Below are positions 4,492-6,504 of a stretch of 6,504 bases of DNA, in pieces. The first letter of the stretch is position 1, and each line of letters starts with the position of its first letter. Where the stretch lies: assembly GCA_021298875.1 (NCBI GenBank), contig JAJTHJ010000190.1, positions 1 to 6,504 on the forward strand. Direction: 5' to 3'. This DNA comes from Burkholderiales bacterium. Its GTDB lineage: Bacteria; Pseudomonadota; Gammaproteobacteria; Burkholderiales; Burkholderiaceae_F. Below the pieces are notes generated by a model, which was not told the DNA's origin, searched no databases, and was given only the letters and a program-made list of their open reading frames with translations. The translations under genes were made by a program, and so were the position numbers.

Positions 4492-6504
4492 ATGAGTCCA
4501 AAGAAAATCGGCCGATACGACATCCTTGGCGTCCTTGGCAAAGGCGCCATGGGGATCGTCTACGAAGGGCACGATCCGAACATCGACCGCCCGGTTGCAC
4601 TGAAGACCATCCTCGTCCAGCACCTCTCCGACGAACTGGCGAACGAGTTCGAGACGCGCTTCCGCTCGGAAGCCCGCGCGGCGGGACGCTTGCAACACCC
4701 CAATATCGTCGGCGTCTACGACGCCGGTCGCGACGCCGGCCTGGCGTATCTGGTGATGGAACTCGTCCGCGGCGACGATCTGAAGAAACGCCTCGACCGC
4801 GGGGAGCACTTCAACTTCGACCGGATCATGGGGATCATGCGCGAGTTGCTGCAGGCGCTGGATTTCGCGCATGCGAAGGGCATCGTGCACCGCGACATCA
4901 AGCCCGGCAACGTGATCATCGACAACGCCGGACACGTCAAGCTGATGGACTTTGGCGTTGCGCGCATCGCCGACTCGGGCGAAGCCACTCGCGCGTTCGG
5001 CTCCATGGTCGGTACCCTGAAGTACATGGCGCCGGAGCAGATCCGCGGCTATACGGTCGATCATCGGGCCGACCTATTCGCCGCCGGGGTGGTGCTGTAC
5101 CAGTTGCTCACCGGCCGCCGCCCGTTCGACGGCCCCAGCGAGTTCGACATCACCAACGCGATCGTCAACCTCGATCCCACGCCGCCGAGCGCGGTCAACC
5201 GCTCGTTGCCGATCGCACTCGACACCGTCATGATGAGGGCGTTGGCGAAGAACCGGGACGAGCGCTTCGCTTCGGCGCGCGACTTCGCCGCAGCGCTACG
5301 CGCCGTCGCGCAAGCAGCGCCCGGCGCGTCCGTAGCGGCGGCGCGCGGGCCGGCGGGGCAAGCGGGTACCGCAACGAGTTACCCGCCCGCGACAGCGACA
5401 CCCTCAGCCGCGGCGACGACCGGGGCGGTGCCGACCAAGGCCGAACCCACTGCGACGGCATCGGCGACCGCCGCAACGGCGATTTCGCAAGAACTCGAGC
5501 TCGTCTACTGGAAAGACGTCAAGGACACCGACGATCCCGAGGATCTCGTCGAGTTCCTCAAACAGTTCCCGTCGGGCGTCTACGCCAATCTTGCCCGTCG
5601 ACGACTGCGCAAGCTCAGCACCCCGACGGGCGTGCGGGATGCCGAAGGCTCTACCGTGTCGCGCGCCGCGACCAAGGACAGCACTGGCGGAGATCCCTCC
5701 ACGGTTGCCGAGCAGCCGATTGCGCCGCCAACGCCCTCCCAGAGTGCAACCCCGTCGCCGGACAGTGCGGAGGCTCCGGCGGCGGCCGCTATGGCAAGCA
5801 CGGCGGCATTGAATCGGGCCGCAGAGGAGGCGGCGCGCAAACAGGTGGCGGCGGCCAGACTCGCCAACGAACGCGCGCGTCGCGAACGGGAATTGCAGGT
5901 CGCCATCGACCGCGAGCGCCAAGCGGAAGAGGAGCGGCGCGTTTCGGAAGCGAAGGTCCGCCTCGAAGAGGAAGCGCGACTCTCTGCCGAACGCAAGCGC
6001 AAGGAGGAGGAAGAGCGCCAGCGCATCGCCGCCGAGCAGGCCCGCCGTGAAGAGGAAGCCCGCCTCGCCGCCGAGCGCAAGCGCAAGGAGGACGAAGAGC
6101 GCAAGCGCCAGGAAGACGAAGAGCGCCAGCGCATCGCCGCCGAGCAAGCACGCCGCGAAGAAGAAGTCCGCCTCGCCGCCGAGCGCAAGCGCAAGGAGGA
6201 CGAAGAGCGCCAGCGCATCGCCGCCGAGCAGGCGCGCCGCGAAGAGGAAGCCCGCCTCGCCGCCGAGCGCAAGCGCAAGGAAGACGAAGAACGTCAGCGC
6301 ATCGCCGCTGAGCAAGCGCGCCGCGAGGAGGAAGCCCGCCTCGCCGCCGAACGCAAGCGCAAGGAAGACGAAGAACGTCAGCGCATCGCCGCTGAGCAGG
6401 CCAGCCGTGAAGAGGAAGCCCGCCTCGCCGCAGAGCGCAAGCGCAAGGAAGACGAAGAACGTCAGCGCATCGCCGCTGAGCAGGCCAGCCGTGAAGAGGA
6501 AGCC
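4492..6504 (+). CDS. Hanks-type Ser/Thr protein kinase with long repeat helix, 3' incomplete
   Basis: This frame is open for 671 codons to the window edge. The kinase domain (about 9-272) has all key motifs: glycine loop GKGAMGIV (16-23), VALK with K38, helix-C Glu about E60, HRDIKPGN (133-140, catalytic D135), DFG (153-155), GT at 174-175 and YMAPEQ (178-183) in the activation segment, and a LLTGRRPFDG block. It should therefore be catalytically active on Ser/Thr. An Ala/Thr/Pro linker follows, then about 334-375 a segment LVYWKDVKDTDDPEDLVEFL plus KQFPSGVYANLARRRLRKL, a motif I have seen as short repeats in other proteobacterial signalling proteins. After a second linker, residues about 440-671 form an Ala/Glu/Arg/Lys-rich helix ending in tandem 28-residue repeats. 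No transmembrane segment or extracellular sensor domain is seen so far. Start choice: ATG at 4492 begins just before the kinase core (KKIGRYDIL); its ribosome site is weak. Substrates are unknown, and a further C-terminal domain may lie beyond the window. Confidence 0.92.
   Translation, partial: MSPKKIGRYDILGVLGKGAMGIVYEGHDPNIDRPVALKTILVQHLSDELANEFETRFRSEARAAGRLQHPNIVGVYDAGRDAGLAYLVMELVRGDDLKKRLDRGEHFNFDRIMGIMRELLQALDFAHAKGIVHRDIKPGNVIIDNAGHVKLMDFGVARIADSGEATRAFGSMVGTLKYMAPEQIRGYTVDHRADLFAAGVVLYQLLTGRRPFDGPSEFDITNAIVNLDPTPPSAVNRSLPIALDTVMMRALAKNRDERFASARDFAAALRAVAQAAPGASVAAARGPAGQAGTATSYPPATATPSAAATTGAVPTKAEPTATASATAATAISQELELVYWKDVKDTDDPEDLVEFLKQFPSGVYANLARRRLRKLSTPTGVRDAEGSTVSRAATKDSTGGDPSTVAEQPIAPPTPSQSATPSPDSAEAPAAAAMASTAALNRAAEEAARKQVAAARLANERARRERELQVAIDRERQAEEERRVSEAKVRLEEEARLSAERKRKEEEERQRIAAEQARREEEARLAAERKRKEDEERKRQEDEERQRIAAEQARREEEVRLAAERKRKEDEERQRIAAEQARREEEARLAAERKRKEDEERQRIAAEQARREEEARLAAERKRKEDEERQRIAAEQASREEEARLAAERKRKEDEERQRIAAEQASREEEA
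5977..6504 (+). repeat. six tandem 84-bp (28-residue) repeats in the kinase tail
   Basis: Units begin at 5977, 6061, 6169, 6253, 6337 and 6421. All are 84 bp except the second, which is 108 bp. The consensus protein unit is RLAAERKRKEDEER followed by QRIAAEQARREEEA. The last two units differ at only two of 84 bases (GCC/GCA and GAA/GAG) and share Ser in QASREEEA. Units 4-6 share synonymous choices (GAA GAA CGT and GCT) not used in units 1-3. The last base of the window is the end of unit six, so the array may continue. The i to i+4 pattern of Glu with Arg/Lys suggests a stable single alpha helix or coiled coil. Confidence 0.93.

Noticed and set aside
2510..4495. A 661-codon plus-strand open frame crossing ilvC, the IS element and the gap
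   Set aside because: It is antisense to well-identified minus-strand genes, crosses an IS boundary, and has only Arg/Ala/Pro-rich sequence with no recognisable domain.
4067..4600. Minus-strand frame of 177 codons beside the IS
   Set aside because: No resemblance to the missing ilvC part or any family I know; it runs into the antisense of the kinase start.
4440..6050. A 536-codon plus-strand frame overlapping the kinase
   Set aside because: It is a shifted-frame shadow, extremely Arg-rich, and the kinase motifs occur in the other frame.
5404..6315. Long minus-strand open frames (about 300 and 230 residues) opposite the kinase tail
   Set aside because: They are Leu/Ala/Arg-rich antisense reflections of the 84-bp repeats and GC-rich codons; the plus frame has unmistakable kinase motifs and a continuous design.
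5977..6504. CRISPR array or intergenic satellite
   Set aside because: The repeats are adjacent without spacers and are translated in one open frame as a regular 28-residue unit.

Overview
This is a GC-rich window that looks like a proteobacterial chromosome, most likely betaproteobacterial. That assignment is an inference from the high GC content and the style of the IlvC, SIMPL and BMP proteins; no marker gene is present. No rRNA, tRNA or CRISPR array was seen.

Left part (1-1982). The 3' end of a metallo-beta-lactamase-fold gene lies on the plus strand and is broken by a one-base frameshift. It faces, across a strong GC-rich hairpin, an intact minus-strand gene for a BMP/Med-family (nucleoside-type) ABC-transporter solute-binding lipoprotein. 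No permease or ATPase gene accompanies it.

Middle part (1983-4066). On the minus strand are the remains of an ilvC-SIMPL gene pair. The last ~90 codons of ilvC (ketol-acid reductoisomerase) join, by a TGATG stop/start overlap, a SIMPL/DUF541 periplasmic protein gene that carries an in-frame TAA. The ilvC remnant has its own frameshift and internal deletion. It is cut off by an IS630-family element of about 1.09 kb, flanked by TA dinucleotides, whose transposase also carries an internal TAA. The missing 5' part of ilvC does not reappear on the far side of the element.

Right part (4067-6504). After a ~425-bp stretch without a confident gene comes a plus-strand gene that stays open to the window edge (at least 671 codons). 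It encodes an apparently active Hanks-type Ser/Thr protein kinase, then an Ala/Pro/Thr linker, one ~42-residue W...DP...FP-type motif, another linker, and a very long charged helix. The helix ends in six tandem copies of a 28-residue (84-bp) repeat.

The main points of interest are the kinase fused to a homogenising repeat helix, and the clustering of four disrupted genes in the left 4 kb. The latter could be real decay around an IS-mediated deletion or partly sequencing error. No clear new multi-gene system is visible.
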